From NCBI RefSeq assembly GCF_030063195.1, contig NZ_JASISS010000006.1:1-64000 (forward strand): 64,000 nt of DNA, read 5' to 3'. Of this stretch, positions 11,135 to 19,365 are shown piece by piece (position 1 is the first letter of the stretch; each line of letters starts with the position of its first letter). The position numbers and the translations under genes were made by a program. Source of the stretch: Cryobacterium sp. PH31-AA6 (GTDB taxonomy: Bacteria > Actinomycetota > Actinomycetes > Actinomycetales > Microbacteriaceae). Under the pieces are notes generated by a model that saw only the letters and a list, made by a program, of their open reading frames with translations, was not told the DNA's origin and ran no database searches.

Positions 11135-12157
11135 CTAGAAACTCGGCGGGGCCGTGGAATCGCGCACGATCAGCCGGGGAAGGACCGGTTCCTGGTCCGC
11201 AATGGGTTCGTTGCCGGGGAGGTTGCTGAGCAACAGCGCGACGCAGCGGCGACCGAGCTCCTCGAAGTCCTGGCGCACCGTTGTGAGGGGCGGCCAGAAG
11301 TGCGCCGCCTCAGGGATGTCGTCGAAGCCGACAATGCTGATGTCCCTCGGGATGCCCAGACCGGCATCCCGGGCCGCGTGCATGAGGCCGAGCGCCATCT
11401 GGTCATTCGACGAGAAGATCGCGGTGAAATCGGGACGGCTGAAGAGTTCCCTGCCCGCGCGGTAGCCGAAGTCCGCGGTCCAGTCGCCGAGGATCGGAGC
11501 TGTGGTGGGGACATCCATCGCCCACATCTCGTCGAGGAAGCCGCGCATCCGCGCCTCCGCCTCGATCCAGTCCTGCGGGCCGGCCAGATGGTAGATCCGC
11601 CGGTGGCCGAGGTCGATCAGGTGCCGGGTGGCCAGTCGGGCGCCCGCGATCTGGTCGACCGACAGGGCGTGGTCGTCGAGGTGACCGGTCGACTGCAGCG
11701 ACACGAAGGGCACAGTGATCGACAGTTGCTCGAGCACGTCGAATACCCGCACCTGCGGGGCGATGACGACGATTCCCTCCACCGCCTGGAGCATCAGGTG
11801 CATGAGCGCAGCTTCGATCGATTCTTCGTCGACCGTAGTCAGATTCGCCGTGTTGACGTAGTAGCCGGCCTCCCGGGCCGCGTCCTGGATCGCCGCGATG
11901 CTACTGGCCGGTCCATACTCCGTGCTCTGTGCGGAGAGGATCCCGATCGTGCGGGACCGTCCGCGGGAAAGCGCCCGCGCGGCCCGGTTCGGCCGGTACT
12001 GCAAGTCGTCCATGACCTGGAGCACGCGGGCCTTGGTCGACTCACGAATGCTGGGGTGGTTGTTCAGAACGCGCGACACGGTCTGGTGGGAGACCCCGGC
12101 CAGGCGGGCCACATCCCGGATGCTGGGCGCCCGCACCTTGGGCAGATTCTCTGTCAC
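11135..12157 (-). CDS. LacI-family repressor of the sugar ABC operon
   Basis: 340-residue repressor. The N-terminal helix-turn-helix (SIRDVARLAGVSHQTVSRVLNNHPSIRESTKARVLQVMDDLQYRPNRAARAL, given here as its recognisable order of IRDVA, GVSHQTVSR and YRPN) is followed by the sugar-binding core with SNDQMALG and VGFDDIPEA. GTG at 12157 follows AAGG. It is encoded just upstream of, and in the same direction as, the importer, so it probably senses the imported sugar. TGTGA/TCACA repeats occur at the importer promoter, at its own promoter (12185-12196) and as an array at 12241-12324, suggesting autoregulation. Confidence 0.92.
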   Translation of the reverse strand: MTENLPKVRAPSIRDVARLAGVSHQTVSRVLNNHPSIRESTKARVLQVMDDLQYRPNRAARALSRGRSRTIGILSAQSTEYGPASSIAAIQDAAREAGYYVNTANLTTVDEESIEAALMHLMLQAVEGIVVIAPQVRVFDVLEQLSITVPFVSLQSTGHLDDHALSVDQIAGARLATRHLIDLGHRRIYHLAGPQDWIEAEARMRGFLDEMWAMDVPTTAPILGDWTADFGYRAGRELFSRPDFTAIFSSNDQMALGLMHAARDAGLGIPRDISIVGFDDIPEAAHFWPPLTTVRQDFEELGRRCVALLLSNLPGNEPIADQEPVLPRLIVRDSTAPPSF

Positions 12158-12184
12158 GTAACGACCTTGTTCACATGTGCACGG

Positions 12185-12213
12185 TCACAAGTGTGATCGC
12201 ACATCCATTATGC
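12185..12213 (-). promoter_or_regulatory. lacI promoter with operator-like repeat
   Basis: CATAAT on the minus strand (plus 12208-12213) is a plausible -10 box. TCACAAGTGTGA (12185-12196) lies immediately downstream of it, over the expected transcription start, and runs into TGTGATCGCACA. No convincing -35 was found. Confidence 0.5.
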
Positions 12214-12240
12214 ACACCTCGCGGTCGGTCCGAAAGATGG

Positions 12241-12324
12241 GTGTGACTGTCACATCCCGGCGTGTGACTGTCACATCCCAGCGTGTGACTGTCACATTTT
12301 TTCGGGGGACTGTCACATTCGGGC
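12241..12324. promoter_or_regulatory. array of four operator palindromes with 21-bp period
   Basis: Four 21-bp units start at 12241, 12262, 12283 and 12304. The first three each contain TGTGACTGTCACA, a perfect 13-bp palindrome; the fourth is decayed on its left side (GGGGACTGTCACA). The period is two helical turns, so all sites face the same side of the DNA. The array is 84-167 nt upstream of the LacI gene start. The remaining 12325-12599 shows no supported gene. Confidence 0.75.
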
Positions 12325-12599
12325 GAATGCCCGCACCGGGAACGTTCCGAAGCCGGCGATCCTCGGCGGCACGGCCGTGAACCGGGCGTCGCTCTCCGGG
12401 AGTGCCTCGAGGGCGGTGAGCTGCGGCGTGCAGCAGGACGGTGATCCCGGTGAGGTCGCGCCCGCGCTCATCGAATGCTTCGACGGGTATGCCGCGAGAT
12501 GACGCATCCGTCGAGTGTTATACCTGTGTCGGGAGGTCCACCCGGGTGTTCGGGGAGAGGCCGGCCAGGGCCGGTAGCTCCGGAGAAAACCAGCCACTG

Positions 12600-13754
12600 C
12601 TAGCGGGCGGGCAGGGCCTGCTCCACGTCGTCGATCAGGTCGGTGACGTCTTCGATGCCCACCGAGAGCCGGATGATGTTGTCCGGCACCTCGAGTTCGG
12701 TGCCGCGCACCGAGGCGTGGGTCATCTCGGACGGGTAGTTCACGAGGGACTCCACCCCGCCGAGCGACTCGGCGAGCTGGAACAGGTGGGTCGACTCGGC
12801 AAACGCGCGTGCCGCCGCCGCTCCCCCGCTGAAGGCAAGGGAGAGCATCCCGCCGAAGCCGCGCATCTGCTTCTTCGCCAGGTCGTGGCCCGGGTGGCCG
12901 GGCAGGCCGGGGTAGTAGACGGTGTCGATGGCCGGGTGGCCCTGGAGGTGTTCGGCGATGGCCTGCGCGTTGCTGCAGTGGCGGTCCATCCGCACCGAGA
13001 GGGTCTTGATGCCGCGCACGGTCAGCCAGGCGTCGAGTGGGGCCGAGACCGGGCCGGCCGCGAATTGCAGGAACTTCGCCTTCTCGGCGAGCTCGTCGTC
13101 ATTGATGATCAGGGCGCCGCCGAGCACGTCGGAGTGCCCGCCGAGGTACTTGGTGGTGGAGTGCACGACCACGTCGGCGCCGAAGGCCAGCGGATGCTGC
13201 AGCGCGGGCGAGGCGAACGTGTTGTCGACGATCACGGTGACGCCGAAGCGGTGGCCGAGTTCGGCGAGTGCGGAGATGTCGCTGATCTTCATCAGTGGGT
13301 TGCTCGGCGTTTCCACCCAGAGGATCTTCGTGGTGCCGGGGATGATGGCCCTCTCCACCGCGGCCAGGTCGGACATTTCCACGGTGGAATTCAGCACGCC
13401 CCAGGCTCCGTGCACCCTGTTGATCAGCCGGTGGGTGCCGCCGTAGACATCGTTGCCGAGCACAATGTGGTCGCCGGGCTGCAGCAGGGCGCGGAGGATG
13501 GTGTCCTCGGCGGCGAGGCCGCTGGCGAACGACAGCCCATGCTTGCCACCCTCGAGCGCGGCCAGCAGGGTCTCCAGCACGGTGCGGGTGGGGTTGCCGC
13601 CGCGGCTGTATTCGTAGCCGCCGCGGAGGTTACCGATGCTCTCCTGCACATAGGTGGAGGTCTGGTAGATCGGCGGAATCACGGCGCCGGTCGTCGGGTC
13701 GAATTCCTGCCCGGCGTGGATGGCGATGGTGTCGAAGTTCTGTGTGCGAGCCAT
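12600..13754 (-). CDS. metB: cystathionine gamma-synthase
   Basis: PLP enzyme of the Cys/Met metabolism family, 384 residues. It joins an activated homoserine with cysteine to form cystathionine, or can act as gamma-lyase in reverse transsulfuration. Family motifs are all present: YSRGGNPTR for phosphate binding, SFASGLAAEDTIL, WVETPSNPLMK, DNTFASP and the PLP lysine in VVHSTTKYLGGHSD. The C-terminus has LGGVESLVNYPSEMTHAS and LSVGIED. It lies 17 nt downstream of cbs in the same operon, under the Cys leader ORFs. The pairing with Cbs suggests reverse transsulfuration, so gamma-lyase activity is a real alternative. Confidence 0.9.
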   Translation of the reverse strand: MARTQNFDTIAIHAGQEFDPTTGAVIPPIYQTSTYVQESIGNLRGGYEYSRGGNPTRTVLETLLAALEGGKHGLSFASGLAAEDTILRALLQPGDHIVLGNDVYGGTHRLINRVHGAWGVLNSTVEMSDLAAVERAIIPGTTKILWVETPSNPLMKISDISALAELGHRFGVTVIVDNTFASPALQHPLAFGADVVVHSTTKYLGGHSDVLGGALIINDDELAEKAKFLQFAAGPVSAPLDAWLTVRGIKTLSVRMDRHCSNAQAIAEHLQGHPAIDTVYYPGLPGHPGHDLAKKQMRGFGGMLSLAFSGGAAAARAFAESTHLFQLAESLGGVESLVNYPSEMTHASVRGTELEVPDNIIRLSVGIEDVTDLIDDVEQALPAR

Positions 13755-13771
13755 GGAAGGGTCCTTACTGT

Positions 13772-15136
13772 CTAGGCGCTCAGGTAGGTGAGCAGATCGT
13801 GGCGGGTGATGACGCCCAACGGTTTGCCGCCGTCGGTGACGAGGAGCGCATCATGGCCGGTGAACGCCGCACGTGCGGCAGCGACGGGTTCGTTGACCCC
13901 GATCAGCGGCAGTGATTCGGCGACGAACTCTCCCACCCGATCGCCCAGCTGCGCCTCGCCGGCGAAGACCAGCTCCATCAGCCGGCGTTCGTCGATCGCG
14001 CCGACAACCTCCCCCATTACGACCGGCGGCTTGGCGGTGAGCACGAGCACCTGCGAGACGCCGGCCTCGGTCATCACGCCGATAGCGTCGCGCACCGTGG
14101 CGCTCGGGTGCACGTAAACGAAGGGCGGGAGCGAGCCGGTCTTCGAGGCGAGCAGGTCGTCGACCGTGTGACCGGCCGGCGCGTTGGTGAAACCGTAGCT
14201 GCCCATCCACCCGTCGTTGAAGATCTTGCCGAGGTAGCCGCGTCCCCCATCGGGCAGCAGCACGACGACGACATCGTCCTCGGTCAGGGACCGGGCCGCG
14301 CGCAGGGCCGCGACGACGGCCATGCCGCTCGAGCCGCCGACCAGGATCCCTTCCTCCAGGGCGAGCCGGCGGGTCATGGCGAAGGAATCGGCGTCCGAGA
14401 CGGCGATCACCTCGTGCACCACGTCCGGGTCGTACGCTGCCGGCCAGAAGTCCTCGCCGACGCCCTCGACCAGGTAGGGTCGGCCGGTGCCGCCAGAGTA
14501 GACCGAGCCCTCCGGGTCCGCGCCGATGATGCGCACGGTCTCGCCGGATACCTCGCGCAGGTAGCGCCCCGTGCCGGTTATGGTGCCGCCGGTTCCCACA
14601 CCGGCCACGAAATGGGTGACCGTGCCGTCGGTGTCTCGCCAGATTTCCGGGCCGGTGGTCTCGTAGTGGCTCAGCGGCCCGTTCGGGTTGGCGTACTGGT
14701 TCGGCTTGAATGCGCCGGGGATCTCGCTGGCAAGCCGGTCGGAGACGCTGTAATAGGAGTCGGGGTGCTCGGGGGCGACGGATGTCGGGGTCACCACGAT
14801 CTCGGCGCCGTACGCGGTGAGCACGTTGCGCTTGTCCTCGCCGACCTTGTCCGGAAGCACGAACACGCACTTGTAGCCGCGCTGCTGGGCGACGAGCGCG
14901 AGGCCGACGCCGGTGTTGCCGGAGGTGGGCTCGACGATGGTGCCGCCGGGCAGGAGCAGACCCTCGCGTTCGGCGGCGTCGATGATCCTCACGGCGATGC
15001 GGTCCTTCGAGGAGCCGCCCGGGTTGAGGTATTCGAGCTTGACCAGCACGGTGGCGGCCACGCCCTCCGTGACCTTGTGGAGCTTGACCAGCGGGGTGTC
15101 GCCGATGAGGTCGAGAATGGTGTCAGCAATTTTCAT
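13772..15136 (-). CDS. cbs: cystathionine beta-synthase
   Basis: PLP enzyme condensing homocysteine and serine into cystathionine, first step of reverse transsulfuration. The catalytic part (residues 1 to about 320) contains the PLP lysine in GGSSKDRIA, the EPTSGNTGVGLA loop and GTGGTITGTGRYL. Two CBS domains follow (VHPSATVRDAIGVM and LITRHDLLTYLSA regions), which usually bind adenosyl ligands. The 454-residue length is normal for the bacterial enzyme with a CBS pair. ATG at 15136 follows AAGGA. It is the first gene of the operon; the leader upstream carries two overlapping short ORFs with Cys codons, suggesting attenuation by cysteine supply. Confidence 0.94.
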   Translation of the reverse strand: MKIADTILDLIGDTPLVKLHKVTEGVAATVLVKLEYLNPGGSSKDRIAVRIIDAAEREGLLLPGGTIVEPTSGNTGVGLALVAQQRGYKCVFVLPDKVGEDKRNVLTAYGAEIVVTPTSVAPEHPDSYYSVSDRLASEIPGAFKPNQYANPNGPLSHYETTGPEIWRDTDGTVTHFVAGVGTGGTITGTGRYLREVSGETVRIIGADPEGSVYSGGTGRPYLVEGVGEDFWPAAYDPDVVHEVIAVSDADSFAMTRRLALEEGILVGGSSGMAVVAALRAARSLTEDDVVVVLLPDGGRGYLGKIFNDGWMGSYGFTNAPAGHTVDDLLASKTGSLPPFVYVHPSATVRDAIGVMTEAGVSQVLVLTAKPPVVMGEVVGAIDERRLMELVFAGEAQLGDRVGEFVAESLPLIGVNEPVAAARAAFTGHDALLVTDGGKPLGVITRHDLLTYLSA

Positions 15137-15256
15137 GGGGAAGTCCTTCGTCGTCGTGTCGCGTCGTCATCCGCTCGTCGCGCGGCCGGCGGCTGCACGC
15201 GTCGGCCATGCGCAAATCGAGGGAACCGCGAGGTCGTGTGGGATTGCCGGGGTTGA

Positions 15257-15286
15257 CTAGCGACAGCCACACCGCGGACACGACAT
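15257..15286 (-). CDS. Cys-rich leader peptide MSCPRCGCR upstream of cbs
   Basis: Nine-codon ORF with three Cys codons (positions 3, 6 and 8), 120 nt upstream of cbs on the same strand. Its ATG shares one base with the stop of a preceding four-codon ORF (TGATG). Cys-rich leader ORFs upstream of sulfur genes are known in mycobacteria and relatives, where stalling at Cys codons controls the downstream genes. The gene context (transsulfuration) fits that role. Expression and function here are inferred. Confidence 0.65.
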   Translation of the reverse strand: MSCPRCGCR

Positions 15287-15300
15287 CAGAACGAGCACAT
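15286..15300 (-). CDS. first leader ORF MCSF, probably leaderless
   Basis: Four codons with Cys at position 2. Its ATG begins 6 nt after TAGAGT (plus 15306-15311), a good -10 box, so the mRNA probably begins at or next to this ATG. It ends in TGATG onto the second leader ORF. Confidence 0.5.
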   Translation of the reverse strand: MCSF

Positions 15301-15305
15301 TTCCC

Positions 15306-15311
15306 ACTCTA
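15306..15311 (-). promoter_or_regulatory. -10 box of the cbs-metB operon
   Basis: TAGAGT on the minus strand matches the TAnnnT form seen in front of many genes in this window. The predicted start is at about 15300, giving a leader of about 160 nt to cbs. Confidence 0.55.
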
Positions 15312-15428
15312 GCGAAGCGCGCCCGGCGTCACCAGACTGGGCATTGGCCAGGCGGGGCCGGGGTCTGGCGGGACTCGGCCCTGGTTCAGGCCGGCTGCGT
15401 AGACTCACGACCATGATGGAATCCGCCC

Positions 15429-16157
15429 ATGCCCGTTGACGATCACTCGCCGACCGGCGCCGGCGCGCAGATCGGCGACTCTGCGACGGATGCCCCGGAA
15501 TCGCCGCGCGAGCAGAATCGCCGGATCTGGAACCGCCGTTTCGGCCTCGCCCTCGGCGTGGTCGGGGCCGTCGCCGTGAGCGCGCTCCTGGTCTCGTCGG
15601 TGCTTCCGCCCTCGAGTGCGCCGGGCGAATCGGCCGGCCGCACCGGAGCGGGCTCGGCAACCTCGACTGCGACGCCGCCGACCGGGTCGGGCACACCGTC
15701 GGCCGGGACCGTGTCCCCGATCGACGGGCTGGAGACGTTCGCGAACGAGCCGAAACACGTGACAACCTCGGTGGCCTACCCGCAGACCCCGCCCGCCGGT
15801 GGACCGCACAGCCCCGTCTGGCTGAACTGCGGCGTCTACGACCGGGCCGTGCCCGATGAGAACGCGGTGCACTCGCTCGAGCACGGCGCGGTGTGGGCGA
15901 CCTATGATCCGGCGCTCCCCCCAGCCGAGGTCGCGGCCCTCGTGGCCGCGTTGCCCGGCGACCAGGTGCTCGTCTCGCCCTACCCCGGCCTGGGCTCACC
16001 GATCGTGCTGACCGCGTGGAATGTGCAGCTCCGGCTCGCGTCCGCGGATGACCCGCGCATCCCCGCCTTCGCCGCCGCCTACCTGAACGGGCCGACCGCT
16101 CCCGAGCCCGGCGAATCCTGCTCGGGCGCCCTCGAGGCCCCCGGCAAGGTCGGCTGA
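15429..16157 (+). CDS. DUF3105 membrane-anchored protein
   Basis: 242 residues: a hydrophilic N-terminus (about 1-35), one membrane segment (FGLALGVVGAVAVSALLVSSVL), a Ser/Thr/Gly/Pro-rich linker, and an extracytoplasmic DUF3105 domain. The domain shows its conserved pieces PPAGGPH, WLNCGVYD, NAVHSLEHGAVWATYDP and SPYPGL. The role of DUF3105 is unknown. No good ribosome-binding site precedes the ATG; TAGACT at 15400-15405 would start the mRNA near 15412, giving a 17-nt leader. It is convergent with the ABC exporter gene. Some annotated members of this family are longer at the N-terminus. Confidence 0.85.
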   Translation: MPVDDHSPTGAGAQIGDSATDAPESPREQNRRIWNRRFGLALGVVGAVAVSALLVSSVLPPSSAPGESAGRTGAGSATSTATPPTGSGTPSAGTVSPIDGLETFANEPKHVTTSVAYPQTPPAGGPHSPVWLNCGVYDRAVPDENAVHSLEHGAVWATYDPALPPAEVAALVAALPGDQVLVSPYPGLGSPIVLTAWNVQLRLASADDPRIPAFAAAYLNGPTAPEPGESCSGALEAPGKVG

Positions 16158-16176
16158 CGTCTCGCGGCCCTCGTTG

Positions 16177-16230
16177 CGGAAGCGGGCGCGCGGAGGAGCG
16201 TGGGCCCGCTTCTCAAACGCGGGCCACGAG
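16177..16230 (+). repeat. dispersed palindromic element, copy 3
   Basis: CGGAAGCGGGCGCGC, then GGGCCCGCTTCTC, then a GCGGGCCACGAGC tail, between the convergent DUF3105 and ABC exporter genes. The most degenerate copy in the window. Confidence 0.6.
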
Positions 16231-16238
16231 CATAAACC

Positions 16239-16286
16239 GGGCTACTCGACGGGCTACGCGACGAGCTACTCGACGGGCTACTCGGC
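16239..16286. repeat. 12-bp tandem repeat carrying in-frame stop codons
   Basis: Four 12-bp units based on GGGCTACTCGAC (16239, 16251, 16263, 16275). Read on the minus strand each unit contains TAG in the reading frame of the ABC exporter, so its stop codon is repeated four times at 12-nt intervals. Confidence 0.85.
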
Positions 16287-18209
16287 CGGATGCTCGGTGG
16301 AACGCAGCCCCGACGGCGACGGTTCGGTGATCTGCTCGGCGTAGAGGTGCGCGTAGACCCCGTTCGCGGCGAGCAGGCCGGCGTGGGTGCCCTTCTCTAC
16401 GACGCGGCCCCCGTCGACGACGAAGATCACGTCGGCGGAGACGATGGTCGAGAGCCGGTGCGCGATGGCGATGGTGGTGCGCCCCCGGGATGCCGTGTCG
16501 AGCGCGGTCTGCACAATGCGCTCGGAGATCGAGTCGAGGGCGCTCGTCGCCTCATCGAGGATGAGCACCTCTGGGTCTTTCAACAGCACTCTGGCGATGG
16601 CGATCCGCTGCTTCTCGCCGCCGGAGAGCCGGTAGCCACGCTCCCCCACGACCGTGGCGTAGCCATCGGGGAAGGAGGCGATGGTGTCATGGATGCTCGC
16701 GGAACGCGCCGCGACCTCGAGTTCGGCGTCGGTCGCATCCGGTTTCGCGTAGCGCAGGTTCTCGGCGATCGTGGCGTGGAAGAGGTAGGTCTCCTGGCTG
16801 ACGATACCGATCTGCGAGACGAGGGATTCCTGGCGCAGATCGCGCACATCAACGCCGGAGAAGAGCACGCGTCCGGCCGAGACCTCGTAGAAGCGCGGGA
16901 TCAGGTAGGACACCGTGGTCTTGCCTGCCCCGGACGGTCCGACGAAGGCCGCGAACTGGCCCGGTTCGATCCTGAACGAGACGGCGTCGAGGGTCGGTCG
17001 CGAGTCGGCCCCGGCGTCCGGGTACGCGAACGTGACGGCGTCGAACTCGACCCGTCCGGTCTCCTCGCCGGCGGCCGGTACGTCGCCGGCGGCCGGAGCG
17101 TCGCTGATGGCCGGCGTGAGGTCGAGGTACTGGAAGATGCGGGCGAACAGGGCGCTGGAGGTCTGCAGGTCGAGCGCCACCCGCATCAGCCCGAGCAGCG
17201 GGAACAGCAGCCGGGACTGCACTGTGGTGAAGGCCACGATCGTACCCGGCGTGATGTCGGTCATGCCGTTTCCCATCAGCAGGCCGGCGACCAGGTAGAC
17301 GATCGCGGGGATGCTGGAGAGAAAGATGCTCACCATGGCGAAGAACCACTGGCCGCTCATCTGCTGGCTGACCTGCAGTCGCACCTGGTTGTCGTTCTCG
17401 TCCGAGTAGCGGCGGATCTCCGCCGGCTGCCTGGTGAAGCTCTTGGAGAGCAGAATGCCGGACACGCTCAGGGTCTCCTGGGTGATGGCGGTCATGTCGG
17501 AGAGCGACTCCTGCGTCTTCGACGCGATCCGGGCGCGCACCTGGCCGACCCGGCGTTGGGCGATGACGAGGATGGGCATCAGGATCACGGCGACGATCGC
17601 GAGCTGCCAGTTCAGCAGGAGCATGGCCACGAGGGCGGCGATGACGGTGACCACGTTGCCGAGCAGGCTGGAGATGGTGTTGGTGAGCACGCTCGCCACA
17701 CCGCCGACATCGTTCTGCAGTCGGGATTGGATGATGCCGGTCTTCGTCTTGGTGAAGAAGCTGAGTTCCATCGACTGGAGGTGGGTGAACAGGCGCACCC
17801 GAAGGGCGCCCATCACCGAGTTGCCGACCGTGGCGGTGAGCCAGGTCTGCCACACGCCGAGCAGCTGGGAGCCCAGGTAGATCCCGATCATCAGGCCGAC
17901 GAGCGTGGCGAGGCGTGGCAGGTTCGGGTTGCCGCCCGGAGGAAACAGTCCCTCGTCGAACGCGCGTTGCACCAGCAGCGGCGGTACCACCGAGAGTGCC
18001 GCGCTGATGAAGACGAGTACCACGGTGATCGACAGGTCGCGGCGGTGGGGCGCGAAGAGGGACCCGATCCGGCGCAGCAGGTTCGGGATGCGCGGGGCCT
18101 GGGCGTTCTCTGCCCGTTGGGCCACGGCATCCCCGCCGCTGACCCGGCCCCGGGGTCGTCCGTACTGACCGGCCTGGCGCGGGCTGCTGCCGCCGTGCAT
18201 TCCACTCAT
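16278..18209 (-). CDS. ABC exporter, fused membrane and ATPase domains
   Basis: 643-residue type IV ABC exporter half (MsbA/BmrA-like), expected to act as a dimer to export lipids or drugs. Residues about 50-370 hold six membrane segments. The ATPase domain has Walker A GPSGAGKTT, Q-loop IGIVSQETYLFHAT, signature LSGGEKQR and Walker B VLILDEATSALD, all intact. A loop of PAAGDVPAAGEE lies between the domains. The ATG at 18209 has TAGAGT at exactly -12 to -7, so the mRNA is probably leaderless. The substrate cannot be told from sequence. The stop lies in a 12-bp tandem repeat that repeats the stop in frame. Confidence 0.92.
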   Translation of the reverse strand: MSGMHGGSSPRQAGQYGRPRGRVSGGDAVAQRAENAQAPRIPNLLRRIGSLFAPHRRDLSITVVLVFISAALSVVPPLLVQRAFDEGLFPPGGNPNLPRLATLVGLMIGIYLGSQLLGVWQTWLTATVGNSVMGALRVRLFTHLQSMELSFFTKTKTGIIQSRLQNDVGGVASVLTNTISSLLGNVVTVIAALVAMLLLNWQLAIVAVILMPILVIAQRRVGQVRARIASKTQESLSDMTAITQETLSVSGILLSKSFTRQPAEIRRYSDENDNQVRLQVSQQMSGQWFFAMVSIFLSSIPAIVYLVAGLLMGNGMTDITPGTIVAFTTVQSRLLFPLLGLMRVALDLQTSSALFARIFQYLDLTPAISDAPAAGDVPAAGEETGRVEFDAVTFAYPDAGADSRPTLDAVSFRIEPGQFAAFVGPSGAGKTTVSYLIPRFYEVSAGRVLFSGVDVRDLRQESLVSQIGIVSQETYLFHATIAENLRYAKPDATDAELEVAARSASIHDTIASFPDGYATVVGERGYRLSGGEKQRIAIARVLLKDPEVLILDEATSALDSISERIVQTALDTASRGRTTIAIAHRLSTIVSADVIFVVDGGRVVEKGTHAGLLAANGVYAHLYAEQITEPSPSGLRSTEHPAE

Positions 18210-18305
18210 GGATTCACTCTAAGCTCCCTAGGCGGCTTAGTGATCCGGGCTCCGGGTTCGGTGCTGGCTCTTGCTGCGGGAACGGCGACAGTCACCGGCC
18301 GATAC

Positions 18306-18372
18306 GACGATTCCCGCCCCGCTCCGCCGCGGCCGGCGAGGCGGGGCGGTGGAGCGGGACGGGAATCGGTCG
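18306..18372. terminator. long hairpin downstream of aglG
   Basis: Arms at 18309-18325 and 18351-18367 (GATTCCCG... and ...CGGGAATC) pair over 17 bp with one mismatch. There is no U-run, but the position 19 nt after the aglG stop suits a terminator or 3'-stabilising structure. Confidence 0.65.
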
Positions 18373-18390
18373 TGGGCCTGGCCGGGCCTG

Positions 18391-19365
18391 TTACCCCTTG
18401 GTCGAGCCGGCCAGCAGGCCGCGCACGAAGTAGCGCTGGAGGCTGAAGAACACGATCAGCGGAACCAGGATCGAGATGAAGGCTCCTGCGGTGAGCAGGT
18501 GCCAGTCCTGACCGCGGCTTCCGGTGATCTCGGCCAGCAGTTTCGTCATCGGCGCGACCGCGCCGTCGGCGAAGATCAACGCCACCAGCAGGTCGTTCCA
18601 GACCCAGAGGAACTGGAAGATGGCGAAGGAGGCGATGGCCGGCATTGTCAGCGGAAGCACGATCCGGAAGAACACCTGGCCGTGGCCCGCGCCGTCAACC
18701 CGTGCGGCCTCGATCACGTCGGCCGGGATCTCCGAGACGAAGTTGTGCAGCAGGTAGATCGCCAGCGGCAGGGCGAACATGGTGTGCGCGATCCAGACCT
18801 GCGAGTAGCCGCCGGAGCTGCTGATCGCCGTGACCACCGGGAAACCGAAGATCTCGCCCTTGGAAAAGAATCGGAGCAGCGGCACGAGGGCCATCTGGAT
18901 GGGCACGATCTGCAGCGCGAACACCGCGATGAACAGCACGTTCTTGCCCCGGAAGTCGATCCAGGCGAAGGCGTAGGCGGCGAGGCTGGCCACGATGAGG
19001 GGGATGAGCGTCGCAGGAAGGGTGATCGCGATGGAGTTGAAGAACGCTCCGGCCAGGTTCAGCTGGCTGTTGCCGGCCGCGAGCACGTCGGTGTAGTTGT
19101 CGAGAGTGACTCCCCAATTCGAGAAGATCGTCCACCAGCCGGTGGTCCGCACCTGCTGAGCGGGCCGGAACGACGAGACGAACAGGCCGAAGGTGGGAAT
19201 CGTCCACAGCACCGCGATCACGAGGGCCGCAGCGGTGGCGCCCCTGCTGGTCAGGCGCTTCTTGGTGCGCCGCGCCGCGGCGAACTCCGCCTTTCGGCCG
19301 CCTTTACGCAGCTGCTTTTCGGTCGCCGGGTCGACGGGGAGCTCAACTGGAAGGATCGCGCTCAT
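18391..19365 (-). CDS. alpha-glucoside-type ABC transporter permease 2 (AglG/MalG-like)
   Basis: 324-residue inner membrane permease of the MalG family. A cytoplasmic N-terminus rich in Lys and Arg (about 1-45) is followed by six membrane segments. The EAA loop that docks the ATPase reads EAARVDGAGHGQVFFRIVLPL. The start overlaps the stop of the AglF-like gene by 4 nt (GTGA/ATGA type), so the two are coupled. No ATPase gene is in this operon, so a shared MsiK-type ATPase encoded elsewhere is expected, as is common in actinobacteria. Confidence 0.92.
   Translation of the reverse strand: MSAILPVELPVDPATEKQLRKGGRKAEFAAARRTKKRLTSRGATAAALVIAVLWTIPTFGLFVSSFRPAQQVRTTGWWTIFSNWGVTLDNYTDVLAAGNSQLNLAGAFFNSIAITLPATLIPLIVASLAAYAFAWIDFRGKNVLFIAVFALQIVPIQMALVPLLRFFSKGEIFGFPVVTAISSSGGYSQVWIAHTMFALPLAIYLLHNFVSEIPADVIEAARVDGAGHGQVFFRIVLPLTMPAIASFAIFQFLWVWNDLLVALIFADGAVAPMTKLLAEITGSRGQDWHLLTAGAFISILVPLIVFFSLQRYFVRGLLAGSTKG

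Noticed and set aside
12241-12324. CRISPR array
   Set aside because: Units are contiguous with no spacers and no cas genes; each unit is a short palindrome fitting an operator. The 51561 tandem repeat is rejected for the same reason.
12313-12597. 94-codon minus-strand ORF between metB and the operator array
   Set aside because: No ribosome-binding site or recognisable domain and biased composition. A short protein-like stretch appears in another frame, so a decayed gene is possible but not supported.
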